The notes under the pieces: generated by a model
The model's database searches: none
What the model was told of the DNA's origin: nothing
What the model saw: only the letters and a program-made list of their open reading frames with translations
Position numbers and translations under genes: made by a program
Shown here: positions 50,701 through 60,989 of the stretch, piece by piece
Layout of the letters: the number at the start of each line of letters is the position of its first letter
Position numbering within the stretch: the stretch's first letter is position 1
Assembly (NCBI RefSeq): GCF_037176765.1
Contig: NC_090023.1
Span: 105,841,866-105,905,865 of the forward strand
Direction of reading: 5' to 3'
DNA: 64,000 bases
From: Anolis sagrei
Lineage: Eukaryota; Chordata; Lepidosauria; Squamata; Anolidae

Positions 50701-51524
50701 ATAAGGAATTAACGAAAGAGGAAAACAAAGAGATACATCTAAAATCACTAACAGAACTTAAAATAACATACAGAAATATGACCTGGCTTCAGTACAAGCA
50801 GATACAGGACTTCTTTGGGAAAGATAAAGAAATAGGCTTTGAGACAAAAGAAAACATTTGGGACAGAATCTGGAACTCCCAAAAGAAAAAAATCTCCAAA
50901 ATATATAAAGAATTGCTGAAATGGAGCACTGAAGAGGAGGTGGTGAAAGAGTGTATGGTGAAATGGGCCAGAAATATTGGAAGAACGATAGGAATGGAAG
51001 AATGGGAAGAGATCTGGAAGAAAAAAATTAGGTATTTAAAGGCATATGACATGCAGGAAAATTGGATAAAGCTATTTAATAGATGGTACAGGACACCACA
51101 CAAATTAAGTAAATATTACAAAAATGTGAGCCCAAAATGTTGGAAGTGTGAGATAGTAGACGGCACGCTTTACCACATGTGGTGGCAGTGCAAAAAAGCG
51201 AAAATATTTTGGAAGGGAATCCACAGCATATTACAAAAAATTTTAAAGACACAAATCCCGCTGAAAGCGGAAATATTTTTGTTAGGAATCACTAAAGGAA
51301 AGCTAGACACAAACAAAGACAAACTACTATTTCTCGCCACTACAGCGGCGAGAATCTGTTACGCAAAACTGTGGAGGAAGAATGAAATTCCTACGGTAGA
51401 AGACTGGAAAAGAAAACTAATAGAAGTAAGAAATATGGATAGACTAAGTCATCTGCTACAAAGGAGCAAAGGGATAGCAGAGTTAGAGACCGACTGGACA
51501 TACTTTACTGAATATCTCAAATGA
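47793..51524 (+). CDS. L1 ORF2p, endonuclease and reverse transcriptase
   Basis: 1243 residues, uninterrupted. The APE-type endonuclease occupies about residues 1-240: YCNNINGLNS, ALQETHI, NVYAPN, GDFNSVLD, SRIDMIW, and the catalytic SDHCPLE. Reverse transcriptase (about 450-780): NKAPGPDGYTAVFYK, NYRPISLLNLDYKLFSSILA, EQTGFLPGRNQSENVRTVLD, AIDAEKAFDKINW, GTRQGCPLSPLIFILSMEIL, and FADD at residues 699-702. A C-terminal Cys-rich motif follows: CWKCEIVDGTLYHMWWQC. It nicks target DNA and primes reverse transcription on it. All expected catalytic residues seem present, so the element could be active. Its A-rich codon use differs from the host genes, as in other L1s. Confidence 0.93.
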   Translation: MDLKIYCNNINGLNSANKRNKVFTNLKKRNCHVVALQETHINHKHTPHLVNKYLGKSYFASASEKKRGVVIYVKECLESELAFKDPDGRILGVKIIWQNSKILICNVYAPNETKATFTKTLENYITKQEFDKIIILGDFNSVLDENKDRTSENKYKKNGGEKRIGLMPKSLKRLLKEMNTEDVWRQRNEDAKDYTYFSARHKSWSRIDMIWASTSIISKIKKINILPRTDSDHCPLEMVVKGGERQRRWKLDEFLLLKEEDVERNKRLLKEYFENNDTEDIKIFTLWEACKVVMRGHLIQQKAWRKKENTQKMNAIREKIDKEEKNLKNDPKNRETINNLAKLQKEKEFLELEERARQLNFIKAEYFQNANKPGAWLARKLRKKKEASFITKIKTGENTYTDETGIKSQFEKYYRTLYRDEQIKNEDILKYLGKRKIEKITEEERRELNKEISEKEIIEAIKKLKMNKAPGPDGYTAVFYKKLQTELTPYLKRVMNEIREKQEIPTTWKEANICVIPKQNKNQEKVENYRPISLLNLDYKLFSSILAERFKKFLINWIKEEQTGFLPGRNQSENVRTVLDLIEYYDKKIQNEVMFLAIDAEKAFDKINWNFFKLLISEMDMGYYFRNSIEAIYKTQNAKIIINGQESQKIDIRKGTRQGCPLSPLIFILSMEILLNNIREDPKLKGARINGHSYKCRAFADDIICFIEEPNKTLNNWMETINDFGKVAGFNLNLEKTEAITKNITKKKVEQIKETWKIKIVSKIKYLGIYITPKNSQLLENNYSKTWKEVKQNLENWKHLKISLLGRISCIKMNVLPRMLFLFQNLPIIRNQKGLIEWNRDIKKFIWQGKRPRISFKNLTDDKKRGGLSLPNLGIYAEACSLAWISDWIQLKKEKILNLESFDLRRGWHAYIWYEKTKLEKNFGNHFIRAAIIKTWNKYKNRMYNKTPKWVSPLESCQRKEIGWINWPNYKELTKEENKEIHLKSLTELKITYRNMTWLQYKQIQDFFGKDKEIGFETKENIWDRIWNSQKKKISKIYKELLKWSTEEEVVKECMVKWARNIGRTIGMEEWEEIWKKKIRYLKAYDMQENWIKLFNRWYRTPHKLSKYYKNVSPKCWKCEIVDGTLYHMWWQCKKAKIFWKGIHSILQKILKTQIPLKAEIFLLGITKGKLDTNKDKLLFLATTAARICYAKLWRKNEIPTVEDWKRKLIEVRNMDRLSHLLQRSKGIAELETDWTYFTEYLK

Positions 51525-51975
51525 TAAGAGAATGAGAGAGACAAATCAATAAATAAGTAATAGGAAAAGAAATTAAGACCAGATATGTGACATAAATATA
51601 ATTTAGAACAAACAATCTAATGATGAAAGAGAAAAACAAACTAAATGTGACAAAGAAGACTCTCCATAAGGAGAAAGAAGACAAAGAGAAATAAAAAGGA
51701 CCTATAAGAAGAAAAGAAAAGGAAAAACCATCCTCGAAGACTCCTGGAAGTCAACCTGAAGTTTCACCCCCCCCCCCCCTCCTGAACATGCATTTCTCTC
51801 TTTTTAATTTTACACCTTACCCTTTGATACCTCACTCTTCCTCTATCACTTCACAAACACAACCCCCCCCCCTCTCTTCCTATTCCCTTTTCTGCCCTCC
51901 TACCCTTTACTATCTCAACCCTGGCTTTTTAACTATGTGTATTATGAAAACCAATAAAGATTTAAAAAAAAAAAA
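51525..51975 (+). other. L1 3' UTR and poly-A
   Basis: A-rich, then a pyrimidine-rich block at 51765-51935 (runs of C, CTCTTCC), AATAAA near 51953 and a final A run of 16 that merges with the duplication. Confidence 0.8.
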
Positions 51976-53004
51976 AAAAGTAAGAACGTCAGTAAGAAAG
52001 AAAGGACTTTATCACACAAAGAAGGCAAACTGGCATTGGTACTGTCAGATGAAGTTATCTGTATCCTGCTGTTGATCTGTCTTTTCCCAGCGATTATTGT
52101 ATGACTCATCAATAGTTCACAATCCTTCAACATTCCCATCACATTACCTTGGTCTGATGAGTCCATTCCACTGCATTGCCACCATATAGGCAATAAGGTG
52201 ATGCCAAGAGCAGATATCTCCCTGCTCCTCTTTGCTATTTCCAAGCTGTCTATTTTCTGTTATTTTATATTTTATAGTTATATTTACTTGTTTTGTTTTT
52301 CAAAGCTAGAATTGCAAAATTGCTCCAAAAAAATAAATAAAATCAAACAGCATGGTTACAAGGGTATGCAGAGGTACAACTGCTCAATTGTTGAATCGGT
52401 GCAGTTGCACGATTGACAGAGAGATGTGGTATCAGTGGTGCTCAATCTGGTGTGTATCAATTATCAGTGCAATTGCAGAGGAATAGTGGGTGCAAGTGAT
52501 AAAGTGCTCAGGAATTTTTGTTACCTGGGACATGGTAAAAAGGCCCAATTAGGTGTGATAGGAGAGGAAAGGAGGCTGCCTGACCCTTTCACATTTTTTT
52601 TTTTTTTGCTTATAACTCCCTTCCTTTCAAATGTTTTTGTAGCTATTGGGTAAAGTTAACCCTAAGGTTGAACTCATCCAGTTCTAAGATATTACACAAA
52701 CACCCAAAAATTACTTGTATAGACACAATTTTTGATATAGAATATGGCATTAGACTAGTTGATTAGGAATGACTTATATTTGACCTTATTTTCATATTAA
52801 GAATAACATGCATGGGCCTAAGTAATTTTTTAAAACATGACATAGTAAATAATAGGGAGTGCCTCATGAATCTAGAAATTGAATTGATAATCTTCTCTTT
52901 ATGCTTAAATAACTCTAAATTGTCATAGAGGAAACAGGAGCAGAGCTTTGAGAAATTACTTTTTCTGAATTGTATCTTCCCAAATCCCCCTGAAGATTCT
53001 ATAG

Positions 53005-53138
53005 AAGGCATGGGCAAACTTGGGCCCTCCAGGTGTTTTGGACTTCAACTCCCACAATTCCTAACAGCTGGTAGGCTGTTAGGAATTGTGGGAGTTGAAG
53101 TCCAAAACACCTGGGGGGCTGAAGTTTGCCCATGCCTG
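53005..53138. mobile_element. 134 bp palindromic hAT MITE
   Basis: Arms GGCATGGGCAAACTTGGGCC and GTTTGCCCATGCC are inverted, and the palindrome continues to the centre (CCTAACAGC, GCTGTTAGG). Flanks TTCTATAG (52997-53004) and CTCTATAG (53139-53146) match at 7 of 8. The 67 bp element at 1936-2002 equals one half. Confidence 0.8.
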
Positions 53139-53156
53139 CTCTATAGCTTTGATCCT

Positions 53157-53158
<2 letters not shown>

Positions 53159-53222
<64 letters not shown>

Positions 53223-53240
53223 ACACACACACACACACAC
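53159..53240. repeat. (AT)n/(AC)n compound microsatellite
   Basis: About 27 AT units followed by AC units, ending exactly at the SINE start. Confidence 0.9.
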
Positions 53241-53455
53241 AGCTGGCATGGTGTAGTGGTTTGAGCATTGGACTATAACTCTGGACATCGGGATTGGAAT
53301 CCCTTCCCATTCATGGAAACTCACTTGGTGACCTTGGGCAAGTCAGTCTCTCTCAACTACTGTGGCTGGCAAATGCAGCTGTTGTGAACAAATCTTAGCA
53401 AGAAAAGAGTTAGGGTTGCCATAAATTAGAAATGATTTGAAATCACACAACAATA
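53241..53455 (+). mobile_element. tRNA-derived SINE, full length
   Basis: AGCTGGCATGGTGTAGTGGT (A box), GGGATTGGAATCCC (B box), ACCTTGGGCAAGTCAGTCTC and the end AATCACACAACAA. Reference copy for the family seen at 33625, 33935, 42185 and 60258. Confidence 0.75.
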
Positions 53456-53599
53456 CATATATCAGAACTGGGCATTTGTGGAAGGAAGACTTGGGAAATA
53501 GCTCCTGTCTCCCAATTTTTTGTGGGTTTAAAGAGCACATTGCAAACTTTCTATCTTACAAACCAAGAAAGATGGCATAACACTCTGGGTGACCTCTTC

Positions 53600-54205
53600 C
53601 AGTAGTTTAATGTATGTGCACAAAGGACAAAGCAAAACCCTGAGGGACCTCACAGATCAACAAACAGGGAGTTGAACAGAAGTCGCTCAACATCACTTTT
53701 TGTGTTTGGCCCTCCAGGAAGGAACAGAGACACTGCAAAACACTATCCCCAGAAAAGCAACCCAGAAGGATACTGTTGTCAATGATATCAAAAGCCATCG
53801 CGAAATCCAGCAGAACCAAAAGGGATGCACACGCGCACGCGCGCACACACACCCTTTATAGGTCATCCACCAAGGTGACCAAAGCTGCCTCTGTCCCATA
53901 GCCATGCCTGAAGCTAGATTTAAGGGGATCTAGATAATTCATTTCATCCAGATGCCCCTGGAGCTGGCAGGCCACCACAGGCTCCAATACCTTGCCCAAA
54001 AATGGTAGGTTGGATGCTGGCCAATAATGATCCATTACAGAAGGATTTCGGGATGGCCTTTTCAACCAAGGCCTTCCAAATGCCTCCTTTAGGCAAGTTG
54101 GAACTCTGCCTTGAAATAAGGAGGCCTTGGCCACCCCTTCACCAGTCCTCCTCTGGCCTATTTGATAAGCCAGGAAGGGTAAAGGTTTAGCACATATGTG
54201 TTTCT
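53600..54205 (-). mobile_element. old L2 fragment
   Basis: Minus-strand L2 RT pieces: SNLPFLGKVLEPVVACQLQ, YLDPLKSSFRHGYGTEAALV, SLLVLLDFAMAFDIID and LICEVPQGFALSF. The frame switches between about 53850 and 53860, where a CA/CG microsatellite lies. Several amino-acid changes from the 35373 copy show greater age. Confidence 0.75.
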
Positions 54206-54924
54206 CTGGCTTGGATGCTCCTCTCTCAGCATGAAGACAGTTGGCTAGATGGACGCATTCAAAATACATTCTTTTGTGAGTCAGACTCAGGACTTGTTGA
54301 TTCAAACTGACTCTGCAAGACTTCAAGCCAGTGATTATTGCGTTGAGATAATGGCTTTGCAAGATAGAAAAATGGTTTATCATAGCCTTGAAACAAGCAC
54401 AGTTTTCCCCAGCTGCTTTACCACATGCAGAGCAAACTATAAACAACACAAATATTTGAAACTTCCCACTTTCATCAAAAATAGCAAACACAGATCTCTT
54501 TTCTCCCCAGTGGCGTGGAGTTTAGCAGCAGGTCTAGATGGAGGAGGTAGTAGAATGAGTGATGGGAAAAAAGGATGAGGAGGGGAAGAAACTGCGAGTT
54601 TTTTTCCTTGCAGAGGGGTAAAAAATGTAGTGTGGCATATGTATCACTACTGTTTGTCTCATCCGCAAACGGAGAATGAAAGACCAAATCTATTCAAAAT
54701 ATAAATAACATAAGACAATATGTTAATTAGATTTCTTTAAAAAAAAACCCTGAGGTGAACATTATGACAGAAGTTATCTACAAAATAAAGTAACTGAGAA
54801 CCAAACTCTTTGTTCAGCATCATAGCCTGGTTTTTTGAATCTTTATGCAAAATTTTTTCAAAGTAAACAATTTTTTTTAAAAAAACCAGATAATTTAATT
54901 GCAAAAAAGGAATCAGGGTGCTTT

Positions 54925-54941
54925 TTTTTTTTTTTTTTTTT
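54925..54941. repeat. poly-T run
   Basis: CTTTTTTTTTTTTTTTTT-type run within 54920-54942. Confidence 0.7.
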
Positions 54942-55082
54942 GAGAAATGCAAATTGTGGTCTATAAATCTGATTGTTGGGTGGTTGAGTCAGATACGATG
55001 TTATACATGCCTTCAGCTCTGAGGTCACAAGCTCGTAAAGAAATTATACAAAGCAGTTTTCCTGCAGGACATTCTTTGGAAT

Positions 55083-55222
55083 ACTATAGAACCATAGGAT
55101 AATGGAAGGGACTCCAAGAGCATCCAGTCTGACCCCATTCTGCCACAAAGGAAAACACAAACAAGCTCAAAAGATGGACATCCAGCTTCTGTTTAAAGAA
55201 ACCCCAGAGAAAGAAAAGCCAC
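55083..55222 (-). mobile_element. CR1-like 3' end fragment
   Basis: Plus strand ATAGAACCATAGGATAATGG, AAGGGACTCCAAGAGCATCC, AGTCTGACCCCATTCTGCCA, GGACATCCAGCTTCTGTTTA, the reverse complement of a CR1 tail. Confidence 0.55.
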
Positions 55223-55225
55223 CAT

Positions 55226-55362
55226 ACTCTAGGTGCCCTTTATGCAACCCTATATCCTATATCAGAAATCCCACAATAACTTCTTTGAACTGGGTTATCT
55301 GATAATGTGGGATTTCCTGCCTTGATATTCTGGGATATAGGCTGCGTGGAAGGACCCTGAGG
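55226..55362. mobile_element. MITE family A copy
   Basis: CCTTTATGCAACCCTATATC at the left, GGATATAGGCTGCGTGGAAG at the right, with GAACTGGGTTATCTG in the centre. Confidence 0.6.
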
Positions 55363-55504
55363 TAGCATTAACCAGCAGGCTGCATATGGATATCGTTGCA
55401 CATTTGAGATTGAGAGTTTGTAGCATAAACATTTGTAAACTGACAGCAGCTCAATGCTGGATAGTTTAGCCTGGTGTAAAGTTGTTCTCAGAGCATCCTC
55501 TGAG

Positions 55505-55625
55505 AACAGCCATATAACCCAGAATATCAAGACAGATAATCTAAAATGCTTTGAGCTGGGTTATCTGAGTCCACACTGCCATAATCCAGTTCCATTTGAG
55601 TTTTATACAGCTGTATGAAAGGGTC
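55505..55625. mobile_element. MITE family A copy, left end worn
   Basis: AACCCAGAATATCAAGACAG, GCTGGGTTATCTGAGTCC, ACAGCTGTATGAAAGGG. Confidence 0.55.
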
Positions 55626-55669
55626 AGATTCAGCATTTATGTTCTGAATCCGAGACCATTGTCTAGATA

Positions 55670-56119
55670 ACAGCTTCTGAAATTGTGAATCCCAACCCCA
55701 AATAGGGTCCCCTTAGGTCAAATCTGACATCACAAAAATTGACAATAGTGAAAGGCTTCTGAAATTTATTTATTTATTTACTTTGCTTATATACCGCTGT
55801 TCTCAGCCCAGGGGCGACTCACAGCAGTGTACAACATAAAAAGAACAAGGTACAAAATACAAGACACAATATAAAAAATCCACCTATTTACACAAATCTG
55901 TTAGCTAAAACATGCAGGGTTTACAGGAGACTCTGCAGAAAATACACCTGCCATACACCAAAAAAGAAAAAGCAGCCTATTTAGCAAGTCTTGCAAATGC
56001 TGATTTATTTTAAATAAATGTTTGATTTTAAAACCTATTTTATATCCTTATATACCTGGGGTCATGTAAACTTTTCTCAGGCAGAAAGGGTCACAAGTGG
56101 AGAAGTATAAGAAGCCCTG
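55670..56119. mobile_element. hAT-like element containing an L2 tail
   Basis: Left part AATCCCAACCCCAAATAGGG; right part ends AAGTATAAGAAGCCCTG. Matches the copy at 23375-23690, but with an L2 3' end inserted at about 55760-55905. Confidence 0.6.
55760..55905 (-). mobile_element. L2 3' end inserted in the hAT-like element
   Basis: TTTATTTATTTACTTTGC, TATACCGCTGTTCTCAGCCC, GGGGCGACTCACAGCAG on the plus strand. The hAT text resumes with GTTTACAGGAGACTCTGCAG. Confidence 0.65.
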
Positions 56120-56127
56120 ATCTAAAT

Positions 56128-56250
56128 CAGGGCTTGTTAAACATTTTCCACTCACTAGCCCTTTTTGCCCAAGATATTTTTACATGATCCCAGGTATATA
56201 AGTATATAATGTATCAAAATTAACATTTGCGGATAATAAATCAGCATTTG
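56128..56250. mobile_element. second hAT-like end, inverted to the first
   Basis: CAGGGCTTGTTAAACATTTT, CCAGGTATATAAGTATATAA, AATAAATCAGCATTTGCA. The reverse complement of the end of the preceding element, exactly 8 bases (ATCTAAAT) after it. Confidence 0.65.
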
Positions 56251-56549
56251 CAATTTGTAGATCAGCTGAATTGGACTCCAGAGTTATCCGGAAATTTTGA
56301 GGTATCCCCTGACTTTGGAAGGCTGGAGTACAGCTGAAAATCCCAGGACACTTGGTGTCACTCTAACACTCCAATGTGTTTGCTGTCAGATGAATTATTT
56401 TAATGTATGGTGTATGCTGCTTTGGGCACACAGTTCATAAGGTGAAATAAAATTGAAATAAAATCAAAATATAAGCTAAAATCTACTTCTATGAACTAGT
56501 GCTCACTCTGGAATTGCAATTTGTTTTTAAGAGCAGTACTTCTGGAAAG

Positions 56550-56865
56550 CCAGGCCTAAATTGTACTCTATATATCTCTTATTCTGAATTCCAAAATCCA
56601 AAATACTCTTAAATTCAAAATTGTCCAATATGGGTGCTGTGAGACACTTTTGCTTTTGGATGGTTCTATGTATACAAACTTTGTTTCATGTACGAATTAT
56701 TAGTAATATTGTATAAAATTACTTTTAGGCTATGTGAATAAGGTATACACCAAACATCTCCAATATCTCATTATATATGTATATTCAAATACAGTACAGG
56801 TCTTCTAAAATCTCAAAAAAGTACAAAATACTTCTGGTCCCAAGCATTTTGGATAGGAAACTCAA
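56550..56865. mobile_element. Tigger-like remnant
   Basis: GGATGGTTCTATGTATACAA, CTTTGTTTCATGTACGAATT, ATTGTATAAAATTACTTTTA, GGTCCCAAGCATTTTGGATA. Its text follows, in reverse, the mammalian Tigger sequence known to me. Confidence 0.55.
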
Positions 56866-57229
56866 CATACACCTCCTTCCCAGTCATTCAAGTACCCAGA
56901 CAATAAAATCAGCTTCACGTCATGGAAAGTTTGGTGTGGAGAGAGAAGAAGATTGTTAGTTGTGAGTTTCCCAAAAGAAGAAATATTCTTGGGCATCTAA
57001 CATTCTCCCACCTCCATGAGGCTGAATAAGATCATTAAGTTCACCAGGGTAAAAACCTGACCTACTTTCACTGCTGTCCTTAGTTAGCTGCCCTAGCCCT
57101 GTATTTTCTGCAGTGAGTGTGGAAGTAAACACATGTGCATGCTTCAATCAGATATTCCCAACCTATGTAGGTGCAGATTTTGCTTACATATCTTTAATGT
57201 TTTCTGCAATAAAACTTATAAAAATGGAA

Positions 57230-57908
57230 CAGTACATGTGAAAAAGATCTTGGAGTCCTCATGGACAAGTTAAACATAAGCCAACAATGTGATGCTGCAG
57301 CTAAAAAAGCCAATGGGATTTTGGCCTGCATAAATAGGAATATAGTGTCTACATCCAGGGAATTCATGCTATCCCTCTATTCTGCCTTGGTTAGACAACA
57401 CCTGGAATCACACTGTGTCCAATTCTGGGCACCACAATTGAAGGGAGATATTGACAAGCTGGAAGGTGTCCAGAGGAAGGTAATTAAAATGATCATGGGT
57501 CTGGAGAACAAGTCCTACGAGGAGTGGCCTAAAGAGCTGGGCATGTTTAGCCTGCAGAAGAGAAGGCTGAGAGGATGATAACCATGTATAAATATGTGAG
57601 GGGAAGTCATAGGGAGGAGGGAGCAGCTTGTTTTCTGCTGCCCTGGAGACTAGGACACGGAACAATGGCTTCAAACTACAGGAAAGGAGATTCCACCTGA
57701 ACATGAGGAAGAACTTCCTAACTGTGAGAGCTGTTCAGCAGTGGAACTCTCTACCCAAAGTGTGGTGGAGGCTCCTTCTTTGGAAGCTTTTAAACAGAGG
57801 CTGGATGGCCATCTGTCAGGGGTGCTTTGAACACAATTGTCCTGCTTCTTGGCAGGAAGTTGGACTGGATGGCCCATGAGATCTCTTTCAGTTCTATGAT
57901 TCTATGAA
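57230..57908 (+). mobile_element. CR1 3' portion
   Basis: ACATGTGAAAAAGATCTTGG to ATTCTATGATTCTATG. The frame encodes [33 protein letters not shown] and, after a frame change near 57580, [20 protein letters not shown]. Older than the copy at 28251. Confidence 0.8.
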
Positions 57909-58590
57909 CATGAAATCGTACATGATCGTAAGATTTTCCAAAAATGCACCTGCCCGGTCCCTGCCATTCTGGGTGTGATAACAGAAGAGGCAGCCTATAA
58001 ATAAATTCCAGTTATCATATTTGTATTATAAAGGGGAAACCACACTCTTCATTCATACTCAATTTCTAAAACTTATGAACCATGAAACTGGCTCAGCCAG
58101 GTTTCACTTAGCTAATCATCACTGTCAGGCAAAGCAGTACTCCTGGACTATGGAGGAGATTGATAGTACAGCAGGTCAATATAGAGGCAGACTTTTAAAA
58201 AGAAACATTCCGCTAATAATTATTTGCCCTGTACAAAATCAGAAGTTCTAATAAGGATGTAAGAAAAAAGCAGAAGGTCTGCAAAGGGTATAAGAAACTC
58301 CAAGCAATTTTGTGGACCTCCTAGCATCATGGGTATAAAAATTTAGTTTTGGGAGTCGAAATGCCTTCAAATGCCCTCTACAAGAGTGGGCGTTTTCACT
58401 AGGTTTTTTTTTGTTCCTAGAGTGTGTTTTGACAGATGGGGCAAGAAATATGATTTCTGCAAGGGGTTCAGGGAGGAAAATGTGGCTCCAAAGTTTCCTG
58501 GGAGCTAATATTTCCACATAGCCTTCTACAGTTGCCAACTCCCAGATTAAGATATAACAACAACAACTGCTTTGCAACTAGAATATTGGT

Positions 58591-58633
<43 letters not shown>

Positions 58634-58655
58634 AAGAGAGAGAGGGAGAGAGAGA
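58591..58655. repeat. (TC)n/(TG)n/(AG)n microsatellite
   Basis: TCTCTC run, TGTGTG run, then GAGAGAGAGGGAGAGAGAGA. Confidence 0.9.
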
Positions 58656-58769
58656 ATAGGGCTGTCATTCCTGTCCAGATAGTTTTCCATCCGCATGTCC
58701 AATTAATGTAATGGCATTTGGGTCATGGATCAGACAAAGATCAAAAGAAAGTGACATTCATCAGGGACA

Positions 58770-58770
58770 C

Positions 58771-58817
<47 letters not shown>

Positions 58818-58965
58818 TTATATTCCACTCTATCTTCCCGGAGGGACTCAGGGTGGATTCCAAGCATAAAAGGCAAACATTCAATGCCCGAATACAACAA
58901 TACATCCACACTAACAAAATTTAACCAACCCAGCATATAAACACAAATTATGACTTAACAACTAA
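58770..58965 (-). mobile_element. L2 3' end with (ATA)n
   Basis: AATAAT repeat at 58772-58816, TTTATATTCCACTCTATCTT, CCCGGAGGGACTCAGGGTGG, then L2 3' UTR text AAACATTCAATGCCCG. Confidence 0.65.
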
Positions 58966-59099
58966 AATTAAATGAAAAGCACAGCCTGTTATAGCAGACA
59001 TAAGACAAAACATCAAACATTGAATGGAAACAATAATTTCCGAGTTCCTTGGGGCAAATCTGTTAACATCAATTGTCCCAAAGATTTACTTCTAAACTA

Positions 59100-59185
59100 T
59101 TTAACTTATTGTATATACTCATTTATAACCGTAACCCAAAACCTTCCCTCGATTTATACATGAAATAGACTTACATATGAGTACA
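59100..59185. repeat. DNA-transposon-like remnant
   Basis: TTATTGTATATACTCATTTA and TTCCCTCGATTTATACATG resemble a vertebrate hAT-type MITE (TATTGTATATACTCGAGTA). A similar scrap lies at 41037-41090. Confidence 0.35.
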
Positions 59186-60257
59186 TATGATACTTCTATT
59201 TTGAACCACTATACTGGACATAGGTTTGGAAATGGTTAGGTTGCATGTTGGCTCCTCAAACTAAAATAACATATTTTCCCATTCACTGATCTTCAGCCTT
59301 TGGGGTGTAATAGAAACTAAACAGTAAACGAAAACAATTGCCCATATTAATTTACACAATATACAAAAATTCATATACAATCCCTCTAACTCCCTTGTGT
59401 ATGCATGCTTTGCAAACAAAACACAGCACTCCCTTGAGATCACTTTAAAAGGCAATTTGGTGCGATGAACGCTTTATAATGGGTGTTTGGCAGCTGTAAT
59501 TGCTACTTCGCATGATGGTTATGTAGTCTCACACAGATTACTGAGCCCACTGTCTCCCTTTAGCATAGTCTTCACTACTTCAAAATATATAGCCAGGATC
59601 ATCTAAGGCCTCAGAAAAACAACAAGAAAAGAATACAAAAGGCTATATAGAGTTTTGCTACCTTTTAATGACCCCGTTTCCAAATACACAGCTGCCAAAG
59701 GAACATATAAATATCTGAAATCATTTCCCCAAAACAATATAATTCCATCTCCACATATCGCAAAAGACTTCTCCTTTGTAATTGTTTACTTTGAGAGAAG
59801 AAGAAAAAAACCCATGACAAATGTGATAAACTCCACAAGTTGTCAAGCACACACAGGAGGATTGCTGAAATTCCACAAAGTTAAAGATTCCCACATACTT
59901 TTCTAGAAAAATATAGAGTTTATTTAAACAGGGAACATTTCTTACTTGCAGGTGTTCCACTTTAGTATGCAAAATTGTAGCCTCAAAGACGATAAGATAA
60001 TTCTCAGTTTTTAAAACAAGCAATTGGGAGGGGTGTCTTTTGAAAATTAAAAATATTTTTTCCAGATCTACATACAGAAGTCAGATCATACAGTTATATT
60101 AAGGAACCCCCAAATGACAGGCAGTCTCTCTCTCTTTGTGATAAATGAAAAAGACAATGCATTTCAAGACAAATCATGTTAAATAATTGGAATAGCAAAT
60201 CTACCTGCTGTCCCATTGAACTTTTTGTGTGGTAGACTGGAATAAGATTGTACTATT

Positions 60258-60545
60258 GTAGTGTAGTGGTTTGAGCATTAAATCATTGAACTGGAAGAGA
60301 CCCAAAGGCCATACAGTCCAACCTCATGCCTTGCAGGAAAACACAATCAGATCACCCTTGATGGCCATCTAGTCTCTACTTAAAGACCACCAAAGAAGGA
60401 GACTCTAGAAACCACTTTGGTTCTTTGCTCAGCCTTGGAAACCCACTGGGCAGCCTTGGCTGAGTCACACAGTCCAAGAAAAGCTCCTGATAGATTTGCC
60501 TTAGGCTTTCCATAAGTCACAAATGTCTTCAAGGCACACAATAGC
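60258..60545 (+). mobile_element. tRNA-SINE split by a CR1-like tail
   Basis: GTAGTGTAGTGGTTTGAGCA starts the SINE. It resumes at about 60420 with TTTGCTCAGCCTTGGAAACC and ends TTCAAGGCACACAATAGCAA. The middle (AATCATTGAACTGGAAGAGA, CATCTAGTCTCTACTTAAAG) is a reverse-oriented CR1 3' end. Confidence 0.6.
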
Positions 60546-60857
60546 AATGTCACCCTATATTCTCTTCCCTTATCCAGTGAAAAGATAGTAAGACACTGAA
60601 CTCTCTTGACATTTTAACAACATATAAGCATGTAAAGATAACCTCTGATGAAAGGGAACACCGGCTCTTGATTACCTGGTGTGAGGTGTGGGTTCTCTTT
60701 AAACTCTGTGGTGTATGCTGATGTTCCTTGCAAATAACAGAAGAAAGGAAATCCTCAACATTCCTTTAGGACTCTTCAGGTTCTCCCCAAAACAGCACTG
60801 CAGGGTGACAAAAGGAATGGCTCCTGAACATGAAAGCACTATCCTTTTTGCGCTTAC

Positions 60858-60970
60858 CTTGCTGGATGGCGTCTGTGTGTTCCAGTCAGGGAGTGAGGCG
60901 AGACAAAGGCCGGCACGGAGGCTTACTGCTTTATTGGATTACCCAAACTATGTATTTAGCAATTAGACTG
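60858..60970 (-). other. FHL2: candidate FHL2 noncoding exon 1
   Basis: On the minus strand CCATCCAGCAAG is followed by GTAAGC at 60857-60852, a strong splice donor. Upstream (60995-61004) stands GTATTTATAG, a TATA-like and MEF2-like element, with GATA motifs further up (GGAGATAACTG near 61010). The block is repeat-free and moderately GC-rich. The start near 60970 is inferred from the TATA distance. It is the most distal plausible FHL2 first exon in the window. Note that TATAAATA also reads as a TATA box on the plus strand. Confidence 0.45.
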
Positions 60971-60989
60971 TCAAGAGTTCCCTTGCCAG

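Larger units (their letters stand above)
44779..51975 (+). mobile_element. full-length L1 LINE with both ORFs open
   Basis: Begins AAGATGGCGGGGAGCC, a YY1-type start as in many L1s. A 1.7 kb purine-rich 5' UTR, ORF1 (46522-47736), ORF2 (47793-51524) and a 3' UTR with AATAAA (about 51953) follow, ending in poly-A. The target duplication AAAAGTAAGAACG occurs at 44766-44778 and at 51976-51988, its first A's merging with the tail. Length, intact ORFs and a perfect duplication point to a recent insertion. Confidence 0.93.

Noticed and set aside
53010-53310. Short frames across the (AT)n/(AC)n repeat
   Set aside because: Encoded Tyr-Ile and Thr-His repeats come from the microsatellite.
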